Below are positions 1 through 5,499 of a stretch of DNA of 5,499 nt, piece after piece (within the stretch, counting starts at the first letter, position 1; the number at the start of each line of letters is the position of its first letter). The translations under genes and the position numbers were made by a program. The notes beneath the pieces were generated by a model that saw only the letters and a program-made list of their open reading frames with translations, had not been told where the DNA came from and searched no databases. Source of the DNA: Actinomycetes bacterium (GTDB taxonomy: Bacteria; Actinomycetota; Actinomycetes; Actinomycetales; Cellulomonadaceae); contig JAEXEM010000351.1 in the NCBI GenBank assembly GCA_023401045.1, positions 1 through 5,499 on the forward strand, in the 5' to 3' direction.

Positions 1-151
1 CGGCGCCCCAGGCCCGGGGCCCGCCCGCCGCGATGAGGGCGGGCACGAGCAGCAGCGAGGCGACCGCGAGGACGAGCATGCTGACCGCGAAGCCGGCCGT
101 GCGGCCCAGCCCGCGGCGCACCGCCGCGCCGGACGTCCCCGCCGGGCTCAT
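1..151 (-). CDS. N-terminal fragment of a multi-pass membrane protein, possibly a Wzx-like polysaccharide flippase (runs off the left edge)
   Basis: Only the first 50 codons are present. The protein starts MSPAGTSGAAVRRGLGRT, a basic cytoplasmic head. A long hydrophobic segment follows at about residues 20-42, ending in VPALIAAGGPRAWGA. A first membrane helix ending in a Pro-Ala-Leu-(x)-Gly-(x)-Trp-Gly pattern is typical of oligosaccharide flippases of the MOP superfamily (Wzx/RfbX type). Those proteins move lipid-linked glycan units across the cytoplasmic membrane. The ATG at 151-149 overlaps the TGA of the upstream gene (150-148) in an ATGA arrangement, so translation is probably coupled. 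No strong Shine-Dalgarno sequence precedes it. That it is a membrane protein is fairly sure; the flippase call rests on a short stretch and on the neighbouring gene. Another polytopic transporter or a glycan polymerase cannot be excluded. Confidence 0.6.
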   Translation of the reverse strand, partial: MSPAGTSGAAVRRGLGRTAGFAVSMLVLAVASLLLVPALIAAGGPRAWGA

Positions 152-858
152 GTGAGCACGGCCTGCGGTCGGCGCAGACCGGTGAACCACCGGGCGACCA
201 GCGCCGCGCCGATGACGGTCGTCGCCACCGCCAGCAGCAGGTAGACCCACCGGAACAGGTCCGGGACACCCCACGCGACGAACGACAGCGCGAGCACGCC
301 GAAGTCCGCAGGCAGCAGCGCGACGGCGCGTGCCGTCGACGGGGCGCGTGCCGGCGCTCCTCCCTCGCGCAGCAGGGGCGCGAGGGTGCCACCGGCGAAC
401 ACGACGACGGCGACGAGCTGGTACGCCAGCGGCAGCAGCAGCCAACGCTCAGGGAGGTCGACGAAGCGGTACCACCCGACGAGGACGCACGCGTGGACCG
501 CGACCATCTTCCCGGCGTCGACGACGTGGTCCAGCCACTCACCGGCCGGCGAGCCGGTGTGCGTGTACCGCGCGACCTGGCCGTCGGCCGAGTCGAGCGC
601 GAACCCGAGGACGAGCAGCGCGGCGACGGCCCCGCCGCCGGCCGCCGACGGCGGCGCGAGCACGAGCACCGCGAGCCCCGCCGCGGTCACCGAGGCGCTG
701 ACGAGGGTGACGGTGTTCGCGGACAGGCCGCCGACGACCGCCGCCGCCGCCAGCCGCCGGCCGAGCGGCCGGTTGACGTAGCGGGACCACAAGGAGACCC
801 CGCGGGCCGTCTTCTGGGCGGCTGCGAGCTCCTCGACGACGGTGCGCCATCTCTGCAT
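148..858 (-). CDS. CDP-alcohol phosphatidyltransferase family membrane protein
   Basis: Enzymes of this family move a phospho-alcohol group from a CDP-linked donor to a second alcohol, at the cytoplasmic face of the membrane. The 236-residue product carries the complete family signature D-x2-D-G-x2-A-R-x8-G-x3-D-x3-D at residues 89-114 (D89, D92, G93, A96, R97, G106, D110, D114). The aspartates bind the metal ions, and the last is the expected base. About six hydrophobic segments can be seen (roughly 46-68, 74-88, 115-132, 139-163, 179-198, 201-224), which matches the family's six-helix fold. The N-terminus (LAAAQKTARG, then a SRYVNRPLGRRLAAA stretch) resembles actinobacterial members found in polysaccharide clusters. 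I chose the ATG at 858. A TTG at 894 would add 12 residues that look unrelated to the family. No clear Shine-Dalgarno sequence precedes 858, so a leaderless message is possible. The stop overlaps the next gene's start. The substrate (phosphatidylglycerol, phosphatidylinositol or a glycan-linked phospho-alcohol) cannot be read from sequence. Confidence 0.88.
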   Translation of the reverse strand: MQRWRTVVEELAAAQKTARGVSLWSRYVNRPLGRRLAAAAVVGGLSANTVTLVSASVTAAGLAVLVLAPPSAAGGGAVAALLVLGFALDSADGQVARYTHTGSPAGEWLDHVVDAGKMVAVHACVLVGWYRFVDLPERWLLLPLAYQLVAVVVFAGGTLAPLLREGGAPARAPSTARAVALLPADFGVLALSFVAWGVPDLFRWVYLLLAVATTVIGAALVARWFTGLRRPQAVLT

Positions 859-943
859 GTGCCAACTGTGGCGACAACGGGCCAATCGGGGCAAATGGCT
901 CGCGACGATTCACCCGTGCGCCCCGGAGGAGGGTGTCGAGCGA

Positions 944-955
944 TCACCCGGGTGA
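944..955. promoter_or_regulatory. Perfect 12-bp palindrome TCACCCGGGTGA, candidate operator
   Basis: The two 6-base arms TCACCC and GGGTGA are perfect reverse complements with no spacer. One arm occurs again at 910-915, 34 bases upstream in the same orientation. The site lies about 87 bases before the start codon of the secreted-protein gene and about 86 bases before the start of the divergent operon, so a bound regulator could affect both. The arms fit the half-site pattern TNACNC / GNGTNA of the actinobacterial regulator BldD. However, the single central base of the usual BldD box is missing, so that identity is only a suggestion. Confidence 0.4.
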
Positions 956-970
956 AGTGTGCCCGAGATG

Positions 971-984
971 TCTCCCTTGGGAGA
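971..984. promoter_or_regulatory. Inverted repeat TCTCCC-TT-GGGAGA, candidate operator near the plus-strand promoter
   Basis: Two perfect 6-base arms (971-976 and 979-984) flank a TT spacer. The element overlaps the place where a -35 box would lie for the possible -10 at 997-1002. A protein bound here could therefore repress or activate the rightward gene. It could also be chance in a GC-rich sequence. It is too short, and followed by too few T residues, to be a convincing terminator. Confidence 0.3.
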
Positions 985-996
985 GTTTGTGAGCCC

Positions 997-1002
997 TACT
1001 CT
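997..1002 (+). promoter_or_regulatory. Possible -10 element TACTCT for the large secreted-protein gene
   Basis: TACTCT fits the loose TANNNT pattern of actinobacterial housekeeping promoters and would start transcription roughly 30-35 bases before the ATG at 1042. No good -35 box sits at the normal spacing: TTGGGA at 977-982 is only 14 bases away. The call is weak. Confidence 0.25.
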
Positions 1003-1026
1003 TGCGCCACATCAGGGCGGATGTCC

Positions 1027-1035
1027 GGGAAAGGG
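1027..1035 (+). promoter_or_regulatory. Ribosome binding site GGGAAAGGG that decides the ATG at 1042
   Basis: This purine run ends 6 bases before the ATG at 1042, a good distance. An in-frame ATG at 1021 would place the run inside the coding region and would add seven residues (MSGKGPP) ahead of the signal peptide. The start at 1042 is therefore preferred. Confidence 0.65.
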
Positions 1036-1041
1036 CCCCCA

Positions 1042-1128
1042 ATGCTGAAGATCGTCGCTCGTGCCGCCGTCGCGGCCGTGGCACTCGCGCTCGTCGTCCC
1101 CGTCATGGCCGCCCCGAGCGCCGAGGCG
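1042..1128 (+). other. Signal peptide of the large secreted protein
   Basis: Residues 1-29 comprise a short basic head (K3, R7), a hydrophobic core of Ala, Val and Leu at about 8-24, and a c-region ending A27-E28-A29, a good A-x-A site for signal peptidase I. The mature protein would begin LSDG. There is no twin-arginine motif and no lipobox cysteine, so Sec export without a lipid anchor is expected. Confidence 0.85.
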
Positions 1129-4100
1129 CTGTCCGACGGGCTGGGCTTCACCGCGGACGACCTGCCCACCTGGCAGACGAACGGCACCGTCTGGGCGGTC
1201 GAGGCCGTCGGGGGTGTCGTGTTCGCCGGTGGCACGTTCAGCCGCCTCGACCCGCCGGTCGGCAGCACGGCGGCTCCGATCACGGTGGCGGCCCTGGCGA
1301 GCTTCGACGCCGCCACCGGCGCGCCCGGGTCGTGCCGGCCCACGGTCACGCTCTCGGGCGGGACGGCGACCGTCCGTGCACTCACGCTCGCACCCGACGG
1401 GCGCACGCTGTACATCGGCGGCAACTTCTCCAACGTCGGGGGGACGACCGTCGGTCGGCTCGCCGCGCTCGACGTGCCGACCTGCACGGTGCGCAGCGCG
1501 TTCCGACCCAGCGGCATCTCCTCGGTCGTCCGGTCGGTCTCCGTCACCGACGACGCCGTCTACCTCGGCGGTGACTTCACGAGCGTCGCCGGCCAGACGC
1601 GCCAGTACTTCGCCGCCGTCTCGCCGACGAACGGCGCGCTGCTGCCGTGGGTGGCGAACACCGAGCTGCGCGGCTTCGCGGTCGCCGCGGGCGAGGACGG
1701 GCAGACCGTCGGCATCGGGGGCGACTTCTTCACGGTCAACGGCCAGGACAGCCACGGCTTCGCGGTCGTCGACGCGACGACCGGGGAGAACGTCGCGAAC
1801 TACCCGCGCGGGTTCATCCCCGACACGTCGGTCGTCCACGCGATCACCACCGACGAGACCGGGTACTACGTCGGTGCCGAGGGCACCGGTGGTGGCGTCT
1901 TCGACGGCTCGTTCGCGATCGACTACGGCACGTTCGCCCAGCGCTGGCGGGACCGCTGCCTCGGGGCCACGCAGGCGCTCGTCGTCGACCGGGGCACCAT
2001 CTACGAGGCGCACCACCACCACGACTGCGCGCCCAACAACCGCGGCGAGTTCACCGACGGCGTGCGCGTGTACCTCACGGCCAACCGGACGGACGCGAGC
2101 AACGAGATGCTCGCCTGGCGTCCGCGTCTCAACGACGGCATCGGCGAGGGGATCGGCCCGCGCGCGCTGACGATCGCCGAGGCCGGCGGCTCGCGCTACC
2201 TCTGGGTGGGCGGCGAGTTCACCCGCGTCAACGGCAACCCGCAGCAGTCGCTCACCCGGTTCGCCGACGGCCCCGACGTCGGGGCCCCGACGGTCCCGGT
2301 CGTGCGTGCCGAGTCGCTGCGGCCCGGTGAGAACCGGGTGGCGTGGCGCGCGTCGTACGACGACGACGACGGGCTGCTCACCTACCGGGTCCACCGCAAC
2401 GGCTCGAGCGAGCCGATCGCGACCCTCACCGCCGAGTCGCGGTGGTGGGTGCGCCCGCAGGTGACGTTCGTCGACACGACCGCGACCCCGGGTGTGCAGT
2501 ACACGTACCGCGTGACGGCCAGCGACGGCACGAACACGAGCGCGCTGTCGACCGCGGTCTCGGTGCGCGCCGCGACGGCCGCCCAGCCGTACGCGTCGGC
2601 CGTCCTCGGCGACGGGGCCGAGCTCTACTGGCGCGGCGAGCAGGCGTCCGGTCGCTACGGGGTCGACTCGGCCGGCGGTGGCTCGCAGGTGAACTACATG
2701 CAGGGCGTCACGCACCGCGGCGGTGAGGACGCGGCCACCGGCGCCGGCGGGTACTCGGTGACCTTCGACGGCAGCACCGGCTACGCGTACGACGAGCGGA
2801 CCGTGCCCGGGCCGTCGGTGTACTCCGTCGAGACGTGGATCCGCACGACGAGCAACCGCGGCGGCAAGATCGTCGGGTTCGGGAACGGCATGCCCAACAC
2901 CGGGACCAACGCGACCCGGCTCTCGGGCAGCTACGACCGGCACGTCTACATGACGAACGACGGTCGTCTCCTCTTCGGGACGTACACCGGGAGCACCGTC
3001 ACGGTGGGCTCGGCGCGCTCCTACAACGACGGGGAGTGGCACCACGTCGTCGCCACGCAGGGACCCGACGGCATGGTGCTCTACGTCGACGGGCTGCGGG
3101 TCGCGCGCAACACGAACACCGTGGCGCAGGACTACCTCGGCTCGTGGCGCATCGGCGGCGACCAGCTCAACGGGTGGCCCTCGCGCCCGACGAGCAACTT
3201 CTTCGCCGGTGAGATCGACGAGACCGCGGTGTACCCGACGGTGCTCACCGGTGCGCAGGTCGAGGCGCACTACCGGGCGACGGGCCGCACGCCCTCGGTG
3301 CCGCCGGCCCCGGCGGACGCGTACGGCAGCGCCGCGCACTCGCTCGACCCCGACCTGTTCTGGCGGCTCGAGGAGGCCGGTCCGGGGACGGTCGCCGACT
3401 CCGGCAGGTACGGCGTCACCGGGACGGCACGCGGCACGGTCACCGGCGGCCTGCCGGGCGCGATCGAGCAGGGCACGGCGATGGACCTCGCGCCGACCGG
3501 CACGGGCGCGGCGGACGGCGCCTACATCTCCTCCGACGTGTCGTTCAGCGACCCGCGGGCGTACTCGCTCGAGCTGTGGTTCTCGTCGTCGGCGACGACG
3601 GGCGGCAAGCTCATCGGCTTCGGCAGCGAGCGCACCGGGCTGTCGAGCAGCTACGACCGGCACGTCTACCTGAGGGACGACGGGCGGCTGACGTTCGGCG
3701 TGTGGACGGGCCAGGAGAACAACATCACCTCGACCGACGCGTACGCCGACGGCGAGTGGCACCACGTGGTCGCGACGCAGTCGCCGACCACCGGCATGGC
3801 CCTGTACGTCGACGGGGTGCTCGTCGGCACCCACCCGGCGACGGCCGCCCAGAGCTACACCGGCTACTGGCGCGTCGGCGGGGACCGGACGTGGGGCGGT
3901 GCGACGAGCCCGTGGTTCGACGGCGCGATCGACGAGGTCGCGGTGTACTCCGGTGCGCTCACCGCCCAGCAGGTGGCGCTGCACCACGCTCTCGGCACCG
4001 GCGCGACCCCGCCCGACGCGACGCCGCCGAGCGTCACGGAGGGGCTGACGGCCCAGCCGAGCGGCGAGAGCGACGTGGCGCTGGCGTGGCAGCCGGCGAC

Positions 4101-5499
4101 GGACGACGTGGGCGTGACGAGGTACGTCGTCAGCCGGTCGACGTCGCCGCAGTTCCCGGCGGGGTCGACGACCGAGCTCGAGGTGACGGGGACGTCGCAC
4201 ACCGACGAGGGGCTCGCGCCGGGCACGTACCACTACCGGGTCGTGGCGTACGACGCGGCCGGCAACGCCGGTGCGCCGAGCGAGGTCGTCGAGGTCGTCG
4301 TCGTCGGCCCGGACGTCACGCCCCCGAGCGCGCCCGAGGGGCTCACCGTGACACCGAGCGGTGAGGCCGACGTGGCGCTGGCGTGGCAGCCGGCGACGGA
4401 CGACCGAGGCGTGACGAGGTACGTCGTCAGCCGGTCGACGTCGCCGCAGTTCCCGGCGGGGTCGACGACCGAGCTCGAGGTGACGGGCACGTCGCACACC
4501 GACGAGGGGCTCGCGCCGGGCACGTACCACTACCGGGTCGTGGCGTACGACGCGGCCGGCAACGCCGGTGCGCCGAGCGCCGTCGTCGAGGTCGTCGTCC
4601 TGGGACCGGACGTCACCGCGCCGAGCGTGCCGGCGGGGGTCGCCGGGGCCGTCGGCGCGGACGGGACGGTGACGGTCACGTGGACCGCGTCGACCGACGA
4701 CCGTGGGGTCGCCGGGTACCGCGTCTACCGGGGTGCCTCCGCGCAGTTCCCGGTGTCCGAGGGCGTCGTCGTCGGTGAGGTGGCCGAGCCGCAGATCGTC
4801 GACGGGGGTGCCGTCCCCGGCGAGCACCACTACCGGGTCGTCGCGCTCGACGCCGCCGGCAACGCCAGCGCGCCGTCCGCCTCGGCAGCGGTCGTCGTGC
4901 CGCCACCGCCGACCGAGCCCGTGACGGTCGTCCTCGGCGCGGCCGCGGACGCCATGGTCCTGGCGAGCACACCCTCGACGAACTACGGGACGAACACCCA
5001 GCTCGCGGTCCGGTCCGAGGCGTCGGCGCAGGAGTCGTTCCTCGCGTTCGACCTGCCGCAGGCCCCGGCCGGCACCCAGCTGACCTCCGCCGTGCTCTCG
5101 CTGCGGACGTCGACGGACCCGACGGCCGCGTCGGAGCGACCGGTGACCGCGTCCGTGCTCACGGCGGAGTGGACCGAGGCGGGGATCGTGTGGTCCAACC
5201 GCCCGACCGGCGACGGCACGCTCTTCGGGACGCTGCCGGACGTGTCGGAGCGGAACACCGCCTACGAGCTCGTCGGTGACGTCGCGGGGCTCGTGCCGTC
5301 GCTCGGCGGACGGGTCACGCTGCGTCTCGCCGGCGGCGGGGACGACAACGCCCGGTTCTGGTCCCGCGAGGCAACGCCGTCCCGGTACGCCCCGACGCTG
5401 ACGCTCACCTACAGCGTCCCGGCGGCCGCGGCCGCGCAGGACACCGCGTCGGCCTCCGCCGGGGCCGGGCCGGGCGCAGCCGGGGGCACGGACGGGACG
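1042..5499 (+). CDS. Large secreted modular surface protein: beta-propeller, FN3, two LamG-like, three FN3, DNRLRE/CBM96-type domain (C-terminus beyond window)
   Basis: The frame is open for 1,486 codons to the window end. Domain order by residue: signal peptide 1-29; putative beta-propeller about 40-410; FN3 about 414-511; LamG-like jelly rolls 514-748 and 764-985; FN3 units 994-1092, 1093-1191 and 1192-1286; linker PPPPTEP 1287-1293; DNRLRE/CBM96-type domain 1294-1457; then an Ala/Gly/Ser-rich stretch to 1486. No catalytic domain is visible. FN3, LamG and DNRLRE modules are common in exported proteins that bind carbohydrates or build surface structures, so the likely role is binding or scaffolding outside the cell. 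The substrate is unknown. The only four cysteines, C98, C148, C306 and C329, all lie in the propeller part and could form two disulphides after export. The gene stands alone on its strand, divergent from probable surface-glycan genes. The missing end could hold more domains, a sorting signal or a simple stop. That it is a secreted modular protein is very sure; its function is not. Confidence 0.93.
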   Translation, partial: MLKIVARAAVAAVALALVVPVMAAPSAEALSDGLGFTADDLPTWQTNGTVWAVEAVGGVVFAGGTFSRLDPPVGSTAAPITVAALASFDAATGAPGSCRPTVTLSGGTATVRALTLAPDGRTLYIGGNFSNVGGTTVGRLAALDVPTCTVRSAFRPSGISSVVRSVSVTDDAVYLGGDFTSVAGQTRQYFAAVSPTNGALLPWVANTELRGFAVAAGEDGQTVGIGGDFFTVNGQDSHGFAVVDATTGENVANYPRGFIPDTSVVHAITTDETGYYVGAEGTGGGVFDGSFAIDYGTFAQRWRDRCLGATQALVVDRGTIYEAHHHHDCAPNNRGEFTDGVRVYLTANRTDASNEMLAWRPRLNDGIGEGIGPRALTIAEAGGSRYLWVGGEFTRVNGNPQQSLTRFADGPDVGAPTVPVVRAESLRPGENRVAWRASYDDDDGLLTYRVHRNGSSEPIATLTAESRWWVRPQVTFVDTTATPGVQYTYRVTASDGTNTSALSTAVSVRAATAAQPYASAVLGDGAELYWRGEQASGRYGVDSAGGGSQVNYMQGVTHRGGEDAATGAGGYSVTFDGSTGYAYDERTVPGPSVYSVETWIRTTSNRGGKIVGFGNGMPNTGTNATRLSGSYDRHVYMTNDGRLLFGTYTGSTVTVGSARSYNDGEWHHVVATQGPDGMVLYVDGLRVARNTNTVAQDYLGSWRIGGDQLNGWPSRPTSNFFAGEIDETAVYPTVLTGAQVEAHYRATGRTPSVPPAPADAYGSAAHSLDPDLFWRLEEAGPGTVADSGRYGVTGTARGTVTGGLPGAIEQGTAMDLAPTGTGAADGAYISSDVSFSDPRAYSLELWFSSSATTGGKLIGFGSERTGLSSSYDRHVYLRDDGRLTFGVWTGQENNITSTDAYADGEWHHVVATQSPTTGMALYVDGVLVGTHPATAAQSYTGYWRVGGDRTWGGATSPWFDGAIDEVAVYSGALTAQQVALHHALGTGATPPDATPPSVTEGLTAQPSGESDVALAWQPATDDVGVTRYVVSRSTSPQFPAGSTTELEVTGTSHTDEGLAPGTYHYRVVAYDAAGNAGAPSEVVEVVVVGPDVTPPSAPEGLTVTPSGEADVALAWQPATDDRGVTRYVVSRSTSPQFPAGSTTELEVTGTSHTDEGLAPGTYHYRVVAYDAAGNAGAPSAVVEVVVLGPDVTAPSVPAGVAGAVGADGTVTVTWTASTDDRGVAGYRVYRGASAQFPVSEGVVVGEVAEPQIVDGGAVPGEHHYRVVALDAAGNASAPSASAAVVVPPPPTEPVTVVLGAAADAMVLASTPSTNYGTNTQLAVRSEASAQESFLAFDLPQAPAGTQLTSAVLSLRTSTDPTAASERPVTASVLTAEWTEAGIVWSNRPTGDGTLFGTLPDVSERNTAYELVGDVAGLVPSLGGRVTLRLAGGGDDNARFWSREATPSRYAPTLTLTYSVPAAAAAQDTASASAGAGPGAAGGTDGT
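1159..2271 (+). other. N-terminal putative seven-bladed beta-propeller domain
   Basis: A strand motif of hydrophobic residues followed by Gly-Gly-x-Phe recurs: GGTF 63-66, GGNF 126-129, GGDF 176-179, GGDF 226-229 and GGEF 390-393. Several copies continue as (S/T)xVxG. Two weaker copies fill the long gap, YYVGAEG at 275-281 and IYEAHHH at 320-326. That gives seven repeats spaced about 45-67 residues apart. The pattern resembles the delta-60/DUF5122 type propeller repeats of secreted bacterial proteins. The opening WQTNGTVWAVEAVGGVVFAG (residues 44-63) fits a first blade. C306 and C329 lie on either side of the sixth strand, in RCLGATQAL and HHHHDC, and may form a disulphide. The repeats are direct observation; the fold and blade number are inferred. 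Confidence 0.65.
2281..2575 (+). other. First FN3 domain, between the propeller and the LamG pair
   Basis: Residues 414-511 show the FN3 pattern: a starting APxVP, then NRVAWRAS, an acidic loop DDDDGLLTYRVHRNG, and the closing YTYRVTASDGTNTSALS. This is typical of extracellular bacterial FN3 spacers. It is clearly different in sequence from the three FN3 units near the C-terminus, so it does not belong to the recent duplication. Confidence 0.75.
2581..3285 (+). repeat. LamG-like (concanavalin A-like jelly-roll) domain, copy 1
   Basis: Residues 514-748 show the usual LamG_3 landmarks: YSVETWIRT at 594-602, GGKIVGFGN at 608-616, SYDRHVYMTNDGRLLFG at 630-646, GEWHHVVATQ at 664-673, LYVDG at 680-684, WRIGGD at 702-707 and GEIDETAVY at 723-731. 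Such domains bind carbohydrates or proteins, often with calcium. The copy aligns with the second LamG domain at a shift of about 240 residues. Confidence 0.85.
3331..3996 (+). repeat. LamG-like (concanavalin A-like jelly-roll) domain, copy 2
   Basis: Residues 764-985 repeat the landmarks of copy 1: YSLELWFSS at 842-850, GGKLIGFGS at 854-862, SYDRHVYLRDDGRLTFG at 870-886, GEWHHVVATQ at 904-913, LYVDG at 921-925, WRVGGD at 943-948 and GAIDEVAVY at 961-969. The two copies keep the core motifs but differ in their loops and N-terminal parts. The duplication is therefore old, and their ligands may differ. Confidence 0.85.
4021..4911 (+). repeat. Three tandem FN3 domains, 297-base (99-codon) period
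   Basis: Units start at residues 994, 1093 and 1192 with TPPS, TPPS and TAPS. Each shows W-(Q/T)-(P/A)-(A/S)-TDD-(x)-GV, then a YxVxR strand, QFP, HYRVVA(Y/L)DAAGNA and a closing AP-S. Each is a complete FN3 fold unit. They form a rod-like spacer before the proline linker and the DNRLRE domain. Units 1 and 2 are almost identical, while unit 3 has diverged. Confidence 0.85.
4072..4578 (+). repeat. Near-identical 210-base direct repeat inside FN3 units 1 and 2 (4072-4281 and 4369-4578)
   Basis: Reading the copies codon by codon gives 206 of 210 identical bases. The differences are one replaced codon (GTG at 4108-4110 against CGA at 4405-4407, Val to Arg) and one silent base (GGG against GGC, at 4191 and 4488). 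Exact runs of 80 and about 91 bases occur. The near-absence of silent changes points to a recent tandem duplication or gene conversion. Confidence 0.9.
4921..5412 (+). other. DNRLRE / CBM96-type domain near the end of the visible protein
   Basis: Residues 1294-1457 contain family hallmarks in order: ADAMVLASTPSTNYGTN, then ESFLAFDLP, a SAVLSLRT strand, the WTEAGIVWSNRPTGDG motif, and the closing RFWSREATPSRYAPTLTLTY. The length of about 165 residues is usual for the family. CBM96/DNRLRE modules occur in secreted bacterial and archaeal proteins, and some bind polysaccharides. Whether this copy binds a glycan is inference. Confidence 0.8.

Larger units (their letters stand above)
859..1041. promoter_or_regulatory. 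Divergent intergenic region between the phosphatidyltransferase operon and the large secreted-protein gene
   Basis: This 183-base gap is the only non-coding stretch in the window. It must contain promoters for both directions unless the left-hand gene is leaderless with a start inside it. It is less uniformly GC-rich than the flanking genes. It holds the palindrome at 944-955, a TCACCC half-site at 910-915, the inverted repeat at 971-984, a possible -10 element at 997-1002 and the ribosome binding site at 1027-1035. No RNA gene or terminator hairpin with a T-run was seen. Confidence 0.7.

Noticed and set aside
330..781. Plus-strand open frames opposite the phosphatidyltransferase
   Set aside because: Their translations are low-complexity Arg/Pro/Ala/Thr sequence, and they lie antisense to a frame with an intact catalytic signature.
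859..894. TTG start at 894 for the phosphatidyltransferase, adding 12 residues
   Set aside because: The added PRLARCRHSWH segment does not resemble the family N-terminus. The ATG at 858 places the typical LAAAQK region close to the start. Neither start has a strong Shine-Dalgarno sequence, so the choice is not final.
971..984. Inverted repeat considered as a transcription terminator
   Set aside because: It lies between divergent genes where no transcript needs to end. The stem is only 6 bp with a 2-base loop and no T-run follows.
1021..1041. In-frame ATG at 1021 as start of the large gene
   Set aside because: The purine-rich ribosome binding site at 1027-1035 is correctly spaced for the ATG at 1042, and the signal peptide begins naturally there.
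1061..2170. A 369-codon plus-strand open frame in another frame inside the large gene
   Set aside because: The translation is dominated by Arg, Ser, Pro and Thr runs with no domain, and it overlaps the propeller-coding frame.
3864..4523. Two minus-strand open frames (3864-4226 and 4233-4523) with identical N-terminal sequences, looking like a duplicated gene pair
   Set aside because: The identity is only the reverse-strand reading of the near-identical FN3 repeats on the plus strand.
1012..4830. A 1,272-codon open frame on the minus strand covering most of the secreted-protein gene
   Set aside because: It is antisense to a frame with a signal peptide, ribosome binding site and recognisable domains. 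Its own translation is Arg, Asp, Gly and Val-rich with no recognisable fold. Long antisense frames are expected in very GC-rich genes where stop codons are rare.

Overview
The window is very GC-rich, and nearly every codon of the clear genes ends in G or C. Gene style and protein content suggest a high-GC Gram-positive actinobacterium, perhaps a Cellulomonas-like member of the Micrococcales. That assignment is inferred from composition and protein flavour, not from a marker gene.

Layout: two genes point left from about position 858, and one very large gene points right from 1042. They are separated by a 183-base divergent promoter region. The left pair is (i) a CDP-alcohol phosphatidyltransferase-family membrane enzyme (148-858, minus) with an intact family signature, and (ii) the first 50 codons of a membrane protein (1-151, minus) that looks like a polysaccharide flippase. 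They overlap by 4 bases (ATGA), so they are very likely co-transcribed and translationally coupled. The pair looks like the edge of a cell-surface polysaccharide or lipid-linked glycan locus.

The right side (1042 to the window end, plus) is a single open reading frame of at least 1,486 codons with no stop. It encodes a secreted modular protein. In order it has a signal peptide, a putative seven-bladed beta-propeller, a fibronectin type III (FN3) domain, two LamG-like jelly-roll domains, three more FN3 domains, a proline linker, a DNRLRE/CBM96-type domain, and the start of an Ala/Gly/Ser-rich stretch. The C-terminus, and so any cell-wall anchor, lies outside the window. No catalytic domain is visible in the part present. 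Two neighbouring FN3 units are almost identical in DNA, which points to a recent internal duplication or gene conversion.

The divergent region holds a perfect 12-bp palindrome, an upstream half-site copy, a second inverted repeat and a good ribosome binding site. A reasonable working model is coordinated expression of a surface-glycan operon and a large secreted, probably glycan-binding, surface protein. This is inference. I see no RNA genes, CRISPR arrays, insertion sequences or convincing terminators.
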